Shown: positions 34,684 through 43,003, counted from the first letter of the stretch. The stretch: DNA of 48,362 nt from Pseudoselenomonas ruminantium (GCA_015058655.1 SVBX01000024.1:1-48362); one strand, 5' to 3'. Program-made: numbers and translations. The notes: a model not told the origin generated them from the sequence alone.

Positions 34684-34727
34684 ATTCTAGCAATTTTATC
34701 TCCAATAGTAAAGTCTTATTTACTATT
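34684..34727 (-). promoter_or_regulatory. mla operon promoter with an overlapping palindrome
   Basis: TTTACT (34712-34707) and TAGAAT (34689-34684) on the minus strand are spaced by 17 nt. A perfect 9-6-9 inverted repeat, AATAGTAAA-N6-TTTACTATT (34704-34727), covers the -35 box, the position expected of an operator. It is not followed by a U-tract, so a terminator is less likely. Confidence 0.55.
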
Positions 34728-34733
34728 TCGGTC

Positions 34734-35429
34734 CTACATAAATTTCATGGCCTCTGCCTTGGCCAGCTTATCGCAGCGCTCATTGGCCTCCACTCCCACA
34801 TGGCCCTTGACCCAATGGAATTCCACCGTTCTGGCATGAAATGCTTCATCAAGTGCCACCCACAGTTCCTTATTGAGCACAGGCGTCCCTTTGGCAGTGA
34901 CCCAGCCCTTTCTCTTCCAGCCCTCCAGCCAATGCTTGGTAAAACCATTCTTCATATACTGGCTGTCGGTGTAAAGAGCGATTTTTGCCCCTTCAGGCAC
35001 AGCGGAAAGGGCACGGATGGCAGCCGTCAGTTCCATGCGGTTATTGGTCGTGGATGGGTCGCCGCCGGATAGTTCCCGCACTTTCCCCGTGGCCTGCTCC
35101 GCAAGCACCGCAGCCCAGCCACCGGGGCCGTCAGGATTCCGCAAGCAGGAACCATCAGTGTAGATAACATAATCGGCTTCCCCTGCAAAGGAAGCAGGCT
35201 CCTTCTCTTGTTTTTTCGCCACGGGCTTCTTCCCGGGGCTGAAGAGGGACATCTCTCCCTGCCCTCTCGGAGCCTCCTCCCCCTTGAGCCAGCTCATGGC
35301 CTCCTGGGCTGTCATGAAGCCCTTGAATTTCGCCCCCATAAAGCCCCGCACCTGAGCCTCGCACTCTGCCCAGGTATTGAAGAGCCCTGTCTGCCGACCA
35401 ACCTTTACCGCATAAACCTTCTTGGCCAT
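34734..35429 (-). CDS. rnhA: Ribonuclease HI with N-terminal hybrid-binding domain
   Basis: RNase HI cleaves the RNA strand of RNA-DNA hybrids. The N-terminal hybrid-binding (caulimovirus viroplasmin-like) domain is visible in KVYAVKVGRQTGLFNTWAEC. After a Lys-rich linker the catalytic domain shows YTDGSC, NNRMELTAAI, LYTDSQY and WVKGHVG...ERCDKLA, which carry the Asp/Glu/Asp/Asp residues. The start is ATG 35429 (231 residues) with GGAG about 7 nt upstream; an in-frame start at 35444 lies before that SD. Confidence 0.94.
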   Translation of the reverse strand: MAKKVYAVKVGRQTGLFNTWAECEAQVRGFMGAKFKGFMTAQEAMSWLKGEEAPRGQGEMSLFSPGKKPVAKKQEKEPASFAGEADYVIYTDGSCLRNPDGPGGWAAVLAEQATGKVRELSGGDPSTTNNRMELTAAIRALSAVPEGAKIALYTDSQYMKNGFTKHWLEGWKRKGWVTAKGTPVLNKELWVALDEAFHARTVEFHWVKGHVGVEANERCDKLAKAEAMKFM

Positions 35430-35471
35430 TCCCGTCTCCTTCAAAATTTTCTAAGATATCCAACCAACACC

Positions 35472-35494
35472 AAAAGGGACGCTTAAAGCGTCCC
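35472..35494 (-). terminator. Terminator of serS
   Basis: GGGACGCTT and AAGCGTCCC form a 9-bp stem followed by TTTTGG on the minus strand, 15 nt after the serS stop. Confidence 0.75.
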
Positions 35495-35508
35495 CCTTTG
35501 ATATGCAA

Positions 35509-36837
<1,329 letters not shown>

Positions 36838-36850
36838 TCACACAGCTTAC

Positions 36851-36880
36851 ATTATACCAAGTTTTCCCACGAAAGTCCAA
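36851..36880 (-). promoter_or_regulatory. serS promoter
   Basis: TTGGAC (36880-36875) and TATAAT (36856-36851) on the minus strand, spaced by 18 nt. It lies just after the terminator of the upstream riboswitch unit, so serS need not be read from that unit. Confidence 0.6.
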
Positions 36881-36909
36881 AAAAATAGCCCCGGTTATCA
36901 CTCCGGGGC
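36879..36909 (-). terminator. Terminator of the cobalamin-riboswitch transcription unit
   Basis: GCCCCGG and CCGGGGC form a stem with an 8-nt loop, followed by TATTTTTTT on the minus strand. It is a strong intrinsic terminator that separates the riboswitch RNA from serS. Confidence 0.85.
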
Positions 36910-37153
36910 AGCCACCAAACCGGCAGCTGAATAGAACTGAATGAAATGTATGAGCAACTTTCTCCCCATGGTGTGTAACCACAGGGAAAAACCTTCCGAC
37001 ACTTGAAACAACGCCACAAAGCCCTTCTCCCGGCAGGGAAAAGGGCTTTGCTGAAAACATTCAGTTCTATTTATTGCCAGGTCTTGCCCGGCTATATCTA
37101 ACGAATGCACAAAGTCCCCTCCCCATCGCTCGCAGGTCCAGCGGTGACTGTCA
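36910..37153 (-). ncRNA. Structured, apparently non-coding RNA downstream of the cobalamin aptamer
   Basis: No convincing gene lies between the aptamer and the terminator. The only frame of any size (36898-37221) starts inside the conserved aptamer. The stretch is highly paired: GGGCA...CCTGGC (37090-37076) can pair with the conserved aptamer box at 37172-37157; arms of 14 nt, AATAGAACTGAATG and its complement, lie at 36930-36943 and 37058-37071; between them is a 14-bp hairpin with a 4-nt loop (37018-37049). It could be a regulatory RNA or the remains of a lost gene's leader. Confidence 0.55.
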
Positions 37154-37301
37154 ATTGGGCAGTTCTCCTGGCTCCAGTTCATAGCAGCTTCGCGCCTTCC
37201 CAAGGTTTCCCCCAGTGACATATTTGCGAGCCGCTCCCTGTTACAGTGGCGGGACCGCGCCGGCTTGTACCGGCTTCCCTATTAAGTCGTTGACACCCAA
37301 T
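37154..37301 (-). promoter_or_regulatory. Cobalamin (B12) riboswitch aptamer
   Basis: The minus strand carries the class hallmarks in order: closing helix ATTGGG (37301-37296) pairing with CCCAAT (37159-37154); AATAGGGAAGCCGGTACAAG; CGCGGTCCCGCCACTGTAA; a second CACTGG; GGGAAGGCGCGAAG; and the box GAGCCAGGAGAACTGCCC. These match the cobalamin riboswitch consensus closely. The usual target (B12 transport or synthesis, B12-dependent enzymes) is absent: the next gene is serS, beyond a terminator and a separate promoter. Confidence 0.92.
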
Positions 37302-37333
37302 CCAACCATATTCTCTTTTCATTTACCACGCTT

Positions 37334-37362
37334 ATCTTATCATTCGCACGAGGCATTGTCAA
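37334..37362 (-). promoter_or_regulatory. Promoter of the cobalamin-riboswitch unit
   Basis: A consensus TTGACA (37362-37357) and TAAGAT (37339-37334) on the minus strand, spaced by 17 nt, about 30 nt before the aptamer. Confidence 0.75.
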
Positions 37363-37404
37363 TTCTTCTTCAAAAGATTTCTCGCGGCAAAGCTTGCACA
37401 TTGG

Positions 37405-37556
37405 TGATATAATGTTAATCATCAACGAACTCCGTGCGAAACGATTTTTCGCACTGCGCTCTTGCATGAACGCTGAGTTGCAGCTGTGACTTCAGCTTGC
37501 GTTCACTGAGTGTTCACAGTAAAAATACAAGGCTTGCGAGCCTGAAAGGACTTTCA
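37405..37556 (+). promoter_or_regulatory. Extended -10 promoter and structured leader of the tannase-like esterase gene
   Basis: TGATATAAT (extended -10; hexamer 37408-37413) starts a leader of about 140 nt. It contains successive palindromes: GTGCGAAA-N5-TTTCGCAC (37433-37453), TGAACGC...GCGTTCA, AGGCT-TGCG-AGCCT and CTGAAAG-GA-CTTTCAG. The last one holds the only SD (AAAGGA) and ends 2 nt before the ATG, so the ribosome site would be masked when it folds. Confidence 0.5.
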
Positions 37557-37558
37557 GC

Positions 37559-39088
37559 ATGCATAAACACCTAGCAAAGAAAAAACTGGCGGGGCTCTTG
37601 GCGCTCTCCCTGCTCTTCTCCTCCGTCCCTGCCTGGGCTGCCGAGGACAGCGCAGCAACTTCCACCGAAGCAGCCGCCCCCGCCTTCTACGACCTGAATT
37701 TCAGTGCCAAGGAATACACCCAGAAAACACTTTACCTCAAAGATAAGCCCGTAGCATTCCGTGCCTTCGAGGGCTGCCAATACACAGCTTATCCCGTGGC
37801 AGGCTATAAGGAACAGCTGAATATCTACATTCCTGAAGCCTACTTCCAAAAAAAGAGCGTGGGCAACTATAAGGCAGCGACGGCCCCCATCTTCATTCCC
37901 CTTGCCGCCTCTGAAGCAATAGACGGAACCATCGCTGCCCCGGAAGAGGCCACCAGCGAAAACGGGCAGGGAAATCTCGCCCTGCTGGCCCTCGCCCACG
38001 GTTATGTGGTGGCTATCCCCGCCGCCCAGAGCCTCACGCCGCCTGCCACTGAGCGCTTGGGCAAGGCTCCCCAGGCCATAATTTCCTACAAAGCCGCCAT
38101 TCGCTACCTGCGCCGCAATCAGCACAGCCTGCCGGCAGGAAATACGAACCGCATCGTAGTCATGGGCGAAGGTACCAGCGGCAGCCTGGCCCTGCAGCTG
38201 GCGGCCTCTGCCAATCAGCCCATTTACCAGCCCTACCTGTACGCTCTTGGCGCTGCAGGAAGGTCCGATCAGATCTTTGCCGCCCAGGTCTATGCGCCCG
38301 TAACGGGCCTTGCCAAGGATTACGCCCGCTTCGGCTGGACCCTGCCAGACGGGCGCCCCGACCCCAATGCCTTCAACAACTATGCGCCCCTGCTGGACAC
38401 TGAAGCCAGCCTTGCTCCCAAGGCCACGCCTCACCAGGAATCAACCGAGGCTGTAGAGGAAAAAGCTGTCATAGAAGAGGCCGCCCATGATTCCTCCAAG
38501 GCTTCCCTGAAAGCTGCTGGCGAGGATACCCAGGCTGCAACTGGCAAAGTTTCAGGCGAGGACACCAAGGCTGCAAACGACAAAGTTTCAAGCCAGGACA
38601 CCAAAAAACAGCCTGTCCCCGTCATCTACGATACCAAAGAGTATCGCGACTTTCTGGCCAGGCAGGCTGAATATGAAAAGGTAGCCGCCGAAACCAAGGA
38701 ATTTATCGAGACCTACACCCCTAACGGTCATACTGCCCGCTATTTGCGCCTCTGCGCGCCCAAGACAAACGATCCTGAGCTGCAAAGCCTGGAAGAAGCC
38801 TTTGCAGCTAGCGATACTGTCGTAACCGGCCTCGATGAAAGCATCGAGCCCTTGCAGGATGCCGAGGGACTCTTTGCCTGGATCGATGCTGCCAATGCCG
38901 AGCGCAATGAGATAGACCAGCGGCTAGGGAAGCTCTGGCAGAAACAGAACGCCAAACTCGCCAGAGCAAAGCTGCTGGCCGACCGCGCCGCTGCCAAAGC
39001 AAGAAAGGCTCAGTCCAAGATTGAGCGTCAGGCCAAACAGAACGGCGGCCAGGTTCCCTACGCCATAGTAAAAACAGATAAACAGTAA
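37559..39088 (+). CDS. Secreted tannase-like (subtype B) alpha/beta-hydrolase with an Ala/Lys/Glu-rich insert
   Basis: This is a 509-residue exported protein (signal peptide to about WAA, residue 28). YKEQLNIYIPEAYF, IRYLRRNQHSLPAGNTNRIV and YLYALGAAGRSDQIFAAQVYAPVTGL match the layout of subtype B tannases and related feruloyl or gallate esterases. The nucleophile motif is GTSGS (Ser207) instead of the usual G-x-S-x-G. Between about 285 and 355 a low-complexity insert has short repeats (GEDT-AA--KVS). No clear catalytic His motif was found near the end, so activity is uncertain. It is on the plus strand, unlike its neighbours. Confidence 0.65.
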   Translation: MHKHLAKKKLAGLLALSLLFSSVPAWAAEDSAATSTEAAAPAFYDLNFSAKEYTQKTLYLKDKPVAFRAFEGCQYTAYPVAGYKEQLNIYIPEAYFQKKSVGNYKAATAPIFIPLAASEAIDGTIAAPEEATSENGQGNLALLALAHGYVVAIPAAQSLTPPATERLGKAPQAIISYKAAIRYLRRNQHSLPAGNTNRIVVMGEGTSGSLALQLAASANQPIYQPYLYALGAAGRSDQIFAAQVYAPVTGLAKDYARFGWTLPDGRPDPNAFNNYAPLLDTEASLAPKATPHQESTEAVEEKAVIEEAAHDSSKASLKAAGEDTQAATGKVSGEDTKAANDKVSSQDTKKQPVPVIYDTKEYRDFLARQAEYEKVAAETKEFIETYTPNGHTARYLRLCAPKTNDPELQSLEEAFAASDTVVTGLDESIEPLQDAEGLFAWIDAANAERNEIDQRLGKLWQKQNAKLARAKLLADRAAAKARKAQSKIERQAKQNGGQVPYAIVKTDKQ

Positions 39089-39100
39089 AGCACGCATGCC

Positions 39101-39155
39101 AAAAAGCTGCAACAGCCCGGCTCACACAGCCGTACAGTTGCAGCTTTTCTCTTTT
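39101..39155. terminator. Bidirectional terminator between convergent genes
   Basis: AAAAGCTGCAAC (39102-39113) and GTTGCAGCTTTT (39137-39148) form a 12-bp stem enclosing GGCT/AGCC, with a T-rich tract on the right and A-tract on the left. It can end transcripts of both the esterase gene and the minus-strand gene at 39166. Confidence 0.8.
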
Positions 39156-39165
39156 GTTGCATTGC

Positions 39166-39996
39166 CTAAATCCGCACCTCAAAGCGCTGGCGCTCCTCTT
39201 CCTGGGGAGCCTTCCTGGGGCCGGCCTTGGTCTTGGGCGGCTTCTTGGGCGCAGCCTTGGCCTTTGGCTTGGGCTTCTGGCTATAAGACTGCTTGATTTT
39301 GGCCTTGGCAACCTGTGTCCTTGCAGCTTCGGCCTTGGCAGGCTCCTGTTCCTGCGCGTCCAGCCTGGCCAGCACCTCGTCCGGGGTAAGGCCGCGAAGC
39401 TCACGGCTTTCCACAGCCCCCAAGGCATCGGTTTCGATGTCGGCCTTGGTGAGCTCTCCCTGGCGGCCCTTGCGATGCAGGAACTTTTTCACCAGCAGGA
39501 CAGCAGCCACGATAGCCAACGCCAGCATGGGCAGCCAATAAGCTAGTCCATGATAATCAAGCTTCGGCGCCTGGTCAGCCTGCAAAGTCGCCGTCTCAAC
39601 CTCCTGCCCCGGCACAGCCTTGCCATGGCCGCTGTCCTGCGGCACAGCTCCCGCACTCCCCAGGTCAGCCGCCTGGGCCGCCTGGCTTCTTCCTGTGTCA
39701 ATAGCAGCTTGGGCCTGACTTTGCCCGCTCTGCTGCGCCTCCTTGGCTGCCGCCTTGGCAGCCTTGGCCTCTGCAGCTGGGTCCTTATGAGTGGTGCGGG
39801 ATAATCCACCGCTGCCACTCGCCACCGCCGCCCTGGCCTGCTCCTCCAGCTGCTTCTCGTTGTCCGTAGATTTGCTGGTGGTGCCATTTGCCGGAGGCGC
39901 ATTGGACTGGGTCACGGTACCTCCCTCAGAGAGGGTCACCCCCGGCACCGTGGGAGGAGTCGGGGGCGTAGGAGGATTTGGTGCTCTTACCGCCAT
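39166..39996 (-). CDS. Low-complexity single-pass membrane protein of unknown function
   Basis: I do not recognise this 276-residue protein. It begins with a Pro/Thr-rich stretch (PNPPTPPTPPTVPG), continues with an Ala/Gln/Ser/Glu-rich region, has one transmembrane segment (about residues 153-171, WLPMLALAIVAAVLLV) and ends in a basic Lys/Pro/Ala-rich tail (KPKPKAKAAPKKPPK) of about 80 residues. There is no N-terminal signal peptide, so either end could be cytoplasmic. The basic tail suggests nucleic-acid or acidic-polymer binding. GGAG precedes the ATG. Confidence 0.55.
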   Translation of the reverse strand: MAVRAPNPPTPPTPPTVPGVTLSEGGTVTQSNAPPANGTTSKSTDNEKQLEEQARAAVASGSGGLSRTTHKDPAAEAKAAKAAAKEAQQSGQSQAQAAIDTGRSQAAQAADLGSAGAVPQDSGHGKAVPGQEVETATLQADQAPKLDYHGLAYWLPMLALAIVAAVLLVKKFLHRKGRQGELTKADIETDALGAVESRELRGLTPDEVLARLDAQEQEPAKAEAARTQVAKAKIKQSYSQKPKPKAKAAPKKPPKTKAGPRKAPQEEERQRFEVRI

Positions 39997-40010
39997 GTTT
40001 TTATCTCCAC

Positions 40011-40044
40011 AAAAGGCAGGCCTTCCCGAAGGAAGCTGCCTGCC
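40011..40044 (-). terminator. Terminator after the 104-residue gene
   Basis: On the minus strand GGCAGG...CTTCC, a TTCG loop and GGAAG...CCTGCC form a stable hairpin followed by TTTT. Confidence 0.7.
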
Positions 40045-40051
40045 TCATAAA

Positions 40052-40366
40052 TCAATAGCTAGGATGTGCCTTCACATAATCTACCGGTCTTGACCAATCC
40101 ACATGCACCTTGGTCTTGTTCCAAAGGCGGGTCAGAGCCAGCTTCAGGCTTTCTTCATCAGCCTGGGGATCCACCGTCTTCGCCGCGAAATCCATGAGCG
40201 TCTCATGCGGCACATTGATTTCGTGAGTAGCTTGCAGATATTCTTCCACCAGCTGACGCCCTTCGTCGTTAGCCAGATTCACTGTTGCCTTCTTGGCCTC
40301 TGCATCGTAATCTATCCAGCCCAGATCCTTGCCATAGCTGATGGCTACGCTGTAGGTAACTGCCAT
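40052..40366 (-). CDS. Small conserved-looking protein of unknown function
   Basis: This is a 104-residue soluble protein with no signal peptide, membrane segment or motif that I recognise. It opens MAVTYSVAISYGKDLGWIDY and ends DWSRPVDYVKAHPSY. The start is ATG 40366 with AAAGGAG 8-9 nt upstream; the longer frame to 40426 runs back over the promoter. Its promoter shares a palindrome with two other genes in the window. Confidence 0.7.
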   Translation of the reverse strand: MAVTYSVAISYGKDLGWIDYDAEAKKATVNLANDEGRQLVEEYLQATHEINVPHETLMDFAAKTVDPQADEESLKLALTRLWNKTKVHVDWSRPVDYVKAHPSY

Positions 40367-40414
40367 GTTGATTTCTCCTTTATGCCTATGTTGAATTCTA
40401 TAGTCCTCCCCGCT

Positions 40415-40452
40415 ATTATACCGCAATCATGCAAGTTTTGCTACAGGCAAAA
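40415..40452 (-). repeat. Palindromic element with -10 box (copy 2 of 3)
   Basis: TATAAT (40420-40415, minus strand) adjoins TTTTGC-N5-GCAAAA (40436-40452). The outer arms seen in the other two copies are degenerate here. Confidence 0.5.
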
Positions 40453-40547
40453 GGTGCCTTGCTGCCAACCTTTATTCTAAATCGCAAAAATCCCTTAAAA
40501 ATTTATATTTTTCTCTAAAATACCAACTATCCTTGCTTTGTCAAGTC

Positions 40548-40576
40548 TTGCAAGGCATGTTTTTTTGTGCTATCAT
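40548..40576 (+). promoter_or_regulatory. Promoter of the 6S-like RNA
   Basis: TTGCAA (40548-40553) and TATCAT (40571-40576) are spaced by exactly 17 nt on the plus strand, followed by ACCTATAAAG around the expected start. Confidence 0.65.
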
Positions 40577-40582
40577 ACCTAT

Positions 40583-40803
40583 AAAGAAGGACAAGCCTGG
40601 AATGTGCGCGGGCTTTAATAATGTCTAACCTACATAATTTATAGGGAATCCGATTTGATCCTGGTGGAGGTTCGCCTCGGCGAAACACTGAAGCCAGGCT
40701 TAGGGTACCCACCTGCTATTCGCAGGTTTTAGACATTTAAAGCGAACGGCATTTTGGACCCCTGCTTTGAAGAGGGATTGCTGCATGCGGCAGTCCCTTT
40801 TCG
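40583..40803 (+). ncRNA. ssrS: Probable 6S RNA, ending at an intrinsic terminator
   Basis: 6S RNA binds the housekeeping RNA polymerase holoenzyme by mimicking an open promoter. This transcript can form one long interrupted hairpin: GCTTTAA-AATGTCTAA (40613-40628) pairs with TTAGACATT-TAAAGC (from 40729); an apical stem CCTGG/CCAGG with hairpin GAGG-TTCG-CCTC; and a small hairpin ACCTGC-TATTC-GCAGGT on the 3' side of the central bubble. The run GGGTACCCACCTGC resembles other Firmicute 6S RNAs. A terminator hairpin GGGATTGC/GGCAGTCCC with TTTT is at 40774-40803. It has no ORF and has its own promoter. tmRNA, SRP RNA and RNase P do not fit. Confidence 0.65.
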
Positions 40804-40808
40804 CGTAT

Positions 40809-40859
40809 AAGGAAACAAGCAAGGCAGACGCACCGCCCCCCGGCGGCTTGTCTGCCTTG
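40809..40859. terminator. Terminator between the convergent hydrolase gene and 6S-like RNA
   Basis: CAAGGCAGAC (40820-40829) and GTCTGCCTTG (40850-40859) form a 10-bp stem around a GC-rich loop. T-rich sequence follows on both sides (CTTGTTTCC on the minus strand), so it ends the hydrolase mRNA and backs up the RNA terminator. Confidence 0.7.
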
Positions 40860-40862
40860 TCT

Positions 40863-42779
40863 TTATTTCTCAGGCACCACCGGTACCTGCAGATAGCTTC
40901 CGTATTTTCCTCCCAAATGAATGATGTGCCTGCCCTTGTTGCGTGACTTAGGTGGCGCCACAGCCTTTTTCACATAACTCTTGCCGTCAAGGCCACCTAC
41001 CGTCTTCATGCTGACCTTGCTGCCCGGCTCATATGTATAGCCGCTCTCCGGCACAGTGATCTTGGCTGAACCGAAAGCAGGCACCGTATCTGCAGAGGGC
41101 GGATTGTAGGCCTGCACCGTCAGCCTGATTTTCTCCCCGGCATGGTACTTCATGCCCATAGGCCAGATGGGGATATCCACGGGAACAATCTCGCCTTTCT
41201 TCAGCGGATCTTCGCGATCGTGCTTCAGCACCGGCTCGATATCCGTGGACTTGCTCTCATCAAGCGCCCTTTGGGATACTCTCAGATACCCCTCGGCCAC
41301 GATGGGCTGACGGGTCACCCTGTCGAGAATAGGCTTTCCTTTCTCGTCCAGTTTCTCCACCTGCACATGAAGTTCCATATCATCAGAGCCAGCTGCTTCC
41401 ACATAGGCGTGCAGCTTCATATAGCCGGTAAGCTCCGTATCCTTGTCAAAGGTCATGGTGAAAGCAGCAACCTCCTTGGCAGAAGTATCATAAGAAGCAC
41501 TTTCCTCCTGCTGCTGTGGCTTGACGGAAAGGCCCTGACCGCCAGTAAGGTAGAGCTTCTTGTACTCGGTCCTGGCCAGAGGGAATTCCTGCTCCACCCG
41601 GTTCACCACATCTTCATGGCCGGGGTCGAGCACAGACAGTCTGACCCTCGGCGTTGTCTCCCAGCCGTTGTCTGCCCCCAGCAGATAGTGGTCGAAGAAC
41701 TTCCGCAAGTCTTCCACATTGCCCGGAGTGTAGTAGTCAAACCATTCCTGGGTATTATGCACCCGCAGCCATTTGTCCTTGGCAGGGATTTCCCGGAAAC
41801 CCGCAAAGGTGCCGTGGGTGTGGACAGGGTTGGTATAGCTGGCCACCACATAGGCGGGGATCCTGATGTTTTCCAGCTTGGCAATCTTATCCCGCCAGTA
41901 GGCATCCATCAGGGTATGGGTCACCACCATGCGGGGCTGGTCTTCGATATAGTTCTGGCTGGCGAAGGTGTCAAAGATGGCCTCCGGAAACACGGGATTG
42001 GGAATGCCGCCACGATTGGCAGTCTCCCGGAAATGGTCTACAAATCCCTCCCAGGGCGCGATAGCCGCCAGATGAGGCGGCTGCTCCCCTGCAATGAACC
42101 ATTGGGACACCGTCAGCCAGGAATTGCCGCTCATGCCGATCTTGCCATTGCTCCAGGGCTGGGCAGCCGCCCACTCGATGGTGTCGTAGCCATCCTGGGA
42201 GTTCTGCGTGCCCCAGTAGTTGAGGTTGCCCTCAGAGTAATAAGCTCCACGGCTGTCAGGATTGATGATGGCGTAGCCGTGATTCACCCAGTAAGCAGGG
42301 TCCGGGCCTTCGAACTTCTCCAACCCGGAGGTGGCAGCTACGGGAATGCCTGCCCGCATGAGCACATCGTCCAGCATCTGGCCGCCGATTTCCTTGCCAT
42401 AAGGGCTCCAGGCCAGCAAGGCAGGATGTTTCTTATTGTCATCGGGACGGAAGATATCGGTGTAGATTACCTTGCCATCGCGCAGGGTGACGGGGACATC
42501 CTTCTCCATCACGATATCGCAGGGCAAGGGCATGGCTCCTTCCCTGCGGATAGTTCCCTTCTTCAAAAGCAAGGTTTCCCTCTTATGCTCTGCAGACCGG
42601 ACTCTGGGGGCAGTGAGAGGATTGCCCTTGCGGTAGTAAACTTCTACGGTTTCGCCGTTGCCCATTTTTTGCGGAAGTGTGATTGAAACCGGACCGGCGG
42701 CTTCTGCTGCCCCGCCTATGCCAGTTGCCACTGAGAACATCAGGCTTGCACATAAGGCAAGTTTCAAAGATTTTTTCAT
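40863..42779 (-). CDS. Secreted CocE/NonD-type hydrolase (peptidase S15 / X-Pro dipeptidyl-peptidase family)
   Basis: This is a 638-residue exported enzyme. A signal peptide ends near AAEAAG (residue about 28). The catalytic domain shows RPDDNKKHPALLAWSPYGKE, NPDSRGAYYSEG and the nucleophile elbow IGMSGNSWLT (Ser220), with HxAAIAPWEGFVD after it. The C-terminal jellyroll domain carries MELHVQVEKLD and WPMGMKYHAGEKIRL, as in CocE and glutaryl-7-ACA acylases. The substrate (acyl ester, amide or X-Pro peptide) cannot be told. GAAAGG precedes the ATG. It has a promoter element shared with two other genes and a terminator after the stop. Confidence 0.85.
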   Translation of the reverse strand: MKKSLKLALCASLMFSVATGIGGAAEAAGPVSITLPQKMGNGETVEVYYRKGNPLTAPRVRSAEHKRETLLLKKGTIRREGAMPLPCDIVMEKDVPVTLRDGKVIYTDIFRPDDNKKHPALLAWSPYGKEIGGQMLDDVLMRAGIPVAATSGLEKFEGPDPAYWVNHGYAIINPDSRGAYYSEGNLNYWGTQNSQDGYDTIEWAAAQPWSNGKIGMSGNSWLTVSQWFIAGEQPPHLAAIAPWEGFVDHFRETANRGGIPNPVFPEAIFDTFASQNYIEDQPRMVVTHTLMDAYWRDKIAKLENIRIPAYVVASYTNPVHTHGTFAGFREIPAKDKWLRVHNTQEWFDYYTPGNVEDLRKFFDHYLLGADNGWETTPRVRLSVLDPGHEDVVNRVEQEFPLARTEYKKLYLTGGQGLSVKPQQQEESASYDTSAKEVAAFTMTFDKDTELTGYMKLHAYVEAAGSDDMELHVQVEKLDEKGKPILDRVTRQPIVAEGYLRVSQRALDESKSTDIEPVLKHDREDPLKKGEIVPVDIPIWPMGMKYHAGEKIRLTVQAYNPPSADTVPAFGSAKITVPESGYTYEPGSKVSMKTVGGLDGKSYVKKAVAPPKSRNKGRHIIHLGGKYGSYLQVPVVPEK

Positions 42780-42816
42780 ACCATCATACCTTTCTGCATC
42801 TTTGCCGTTTTATTAT

Positions 42817-42870
42817 GTTATAACACCATTGTTCAAATTTTGCCGTAGGCAAAATCTTCCAATTGGTGTT
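42817..42870 (-). repeat. Palindromic element with -10 box upstream of the hydrolase gene (copy 3 of 3)
   Basis: TATAAC (42822-42817, minus) adjoins a nearly perfect palindrome with outer arms AACACCA / TGGTGTT and inner arms ATTTTGCC-GTA-GGCAAAAT (42837-42855). Confidence 0.6.
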
Positions 42871-42875
42871 TCAAC

Positions 42876-42939
42876 GAGGCGGGAGATATTAGCTCGCCGC
42901 CTGTTAGTAGTTTGCCGCCCCCACTTATAGAAGTGGGGG
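42876..42939. repeat. Two further hairpins between the hydrolase and toxin loci
   Basis: AGGCGGGAG...CTCGCCGCCT (about 42876-42902) is an interrupted inverted repeat, and CCCCCACTT-ATAG-AAGTGGGGG (42918-42939) is a perfect 9-bp hairpin with a 4-nt loop. The second lies just upstream of the toxin -10 box. Neither has a U-tract. Their role is unknown. Confidence 0.4.
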
Positions 42940-42955
42940 ACATCTTCTTCCGAGT

Positions 42956-42961
42956 TATAAT
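42956..42961 (+). promoter_or_regulatory. -10 box of the candidate toxin mRNA
   Basis: TATAAT at 42956-42961 lies 42 nt before the toxin start codon. No good -35 hexamer is visible at the right distance; that place is taken by the GC-rich hairpin at 42918-42939. Confidence 0.45.
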
Positions 42962-43003
42962 GTGAGTGCTGCCCCTTCTCTCCAACGGAAGGAGGTGAGT
43001 CAG

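Noticed and set aside
36898..37221. A 107-codon minus-strand frame as the target gene of the riboswitch
   Set aside because: Its start and first third lie within the conserved aptamer, it has no SD, and it ends at the terminator stem. Its sequence follows the RNA structure, not a protein family.
40583..40803. tmRNA, SRP RNA, RNase P RNA or a riboswitch
   Set aside because: There is no tRNA-like end or tag frame, no SRP Alu or GGAA tetraloop core, no RNase P core motifs, and no coding sequence directly downstream on the same strand.
41142..42686. A 514-codon plus-strand frame
   Set aside because: Antisense shadow of the CocE-type hydrolase gene, with no domain.
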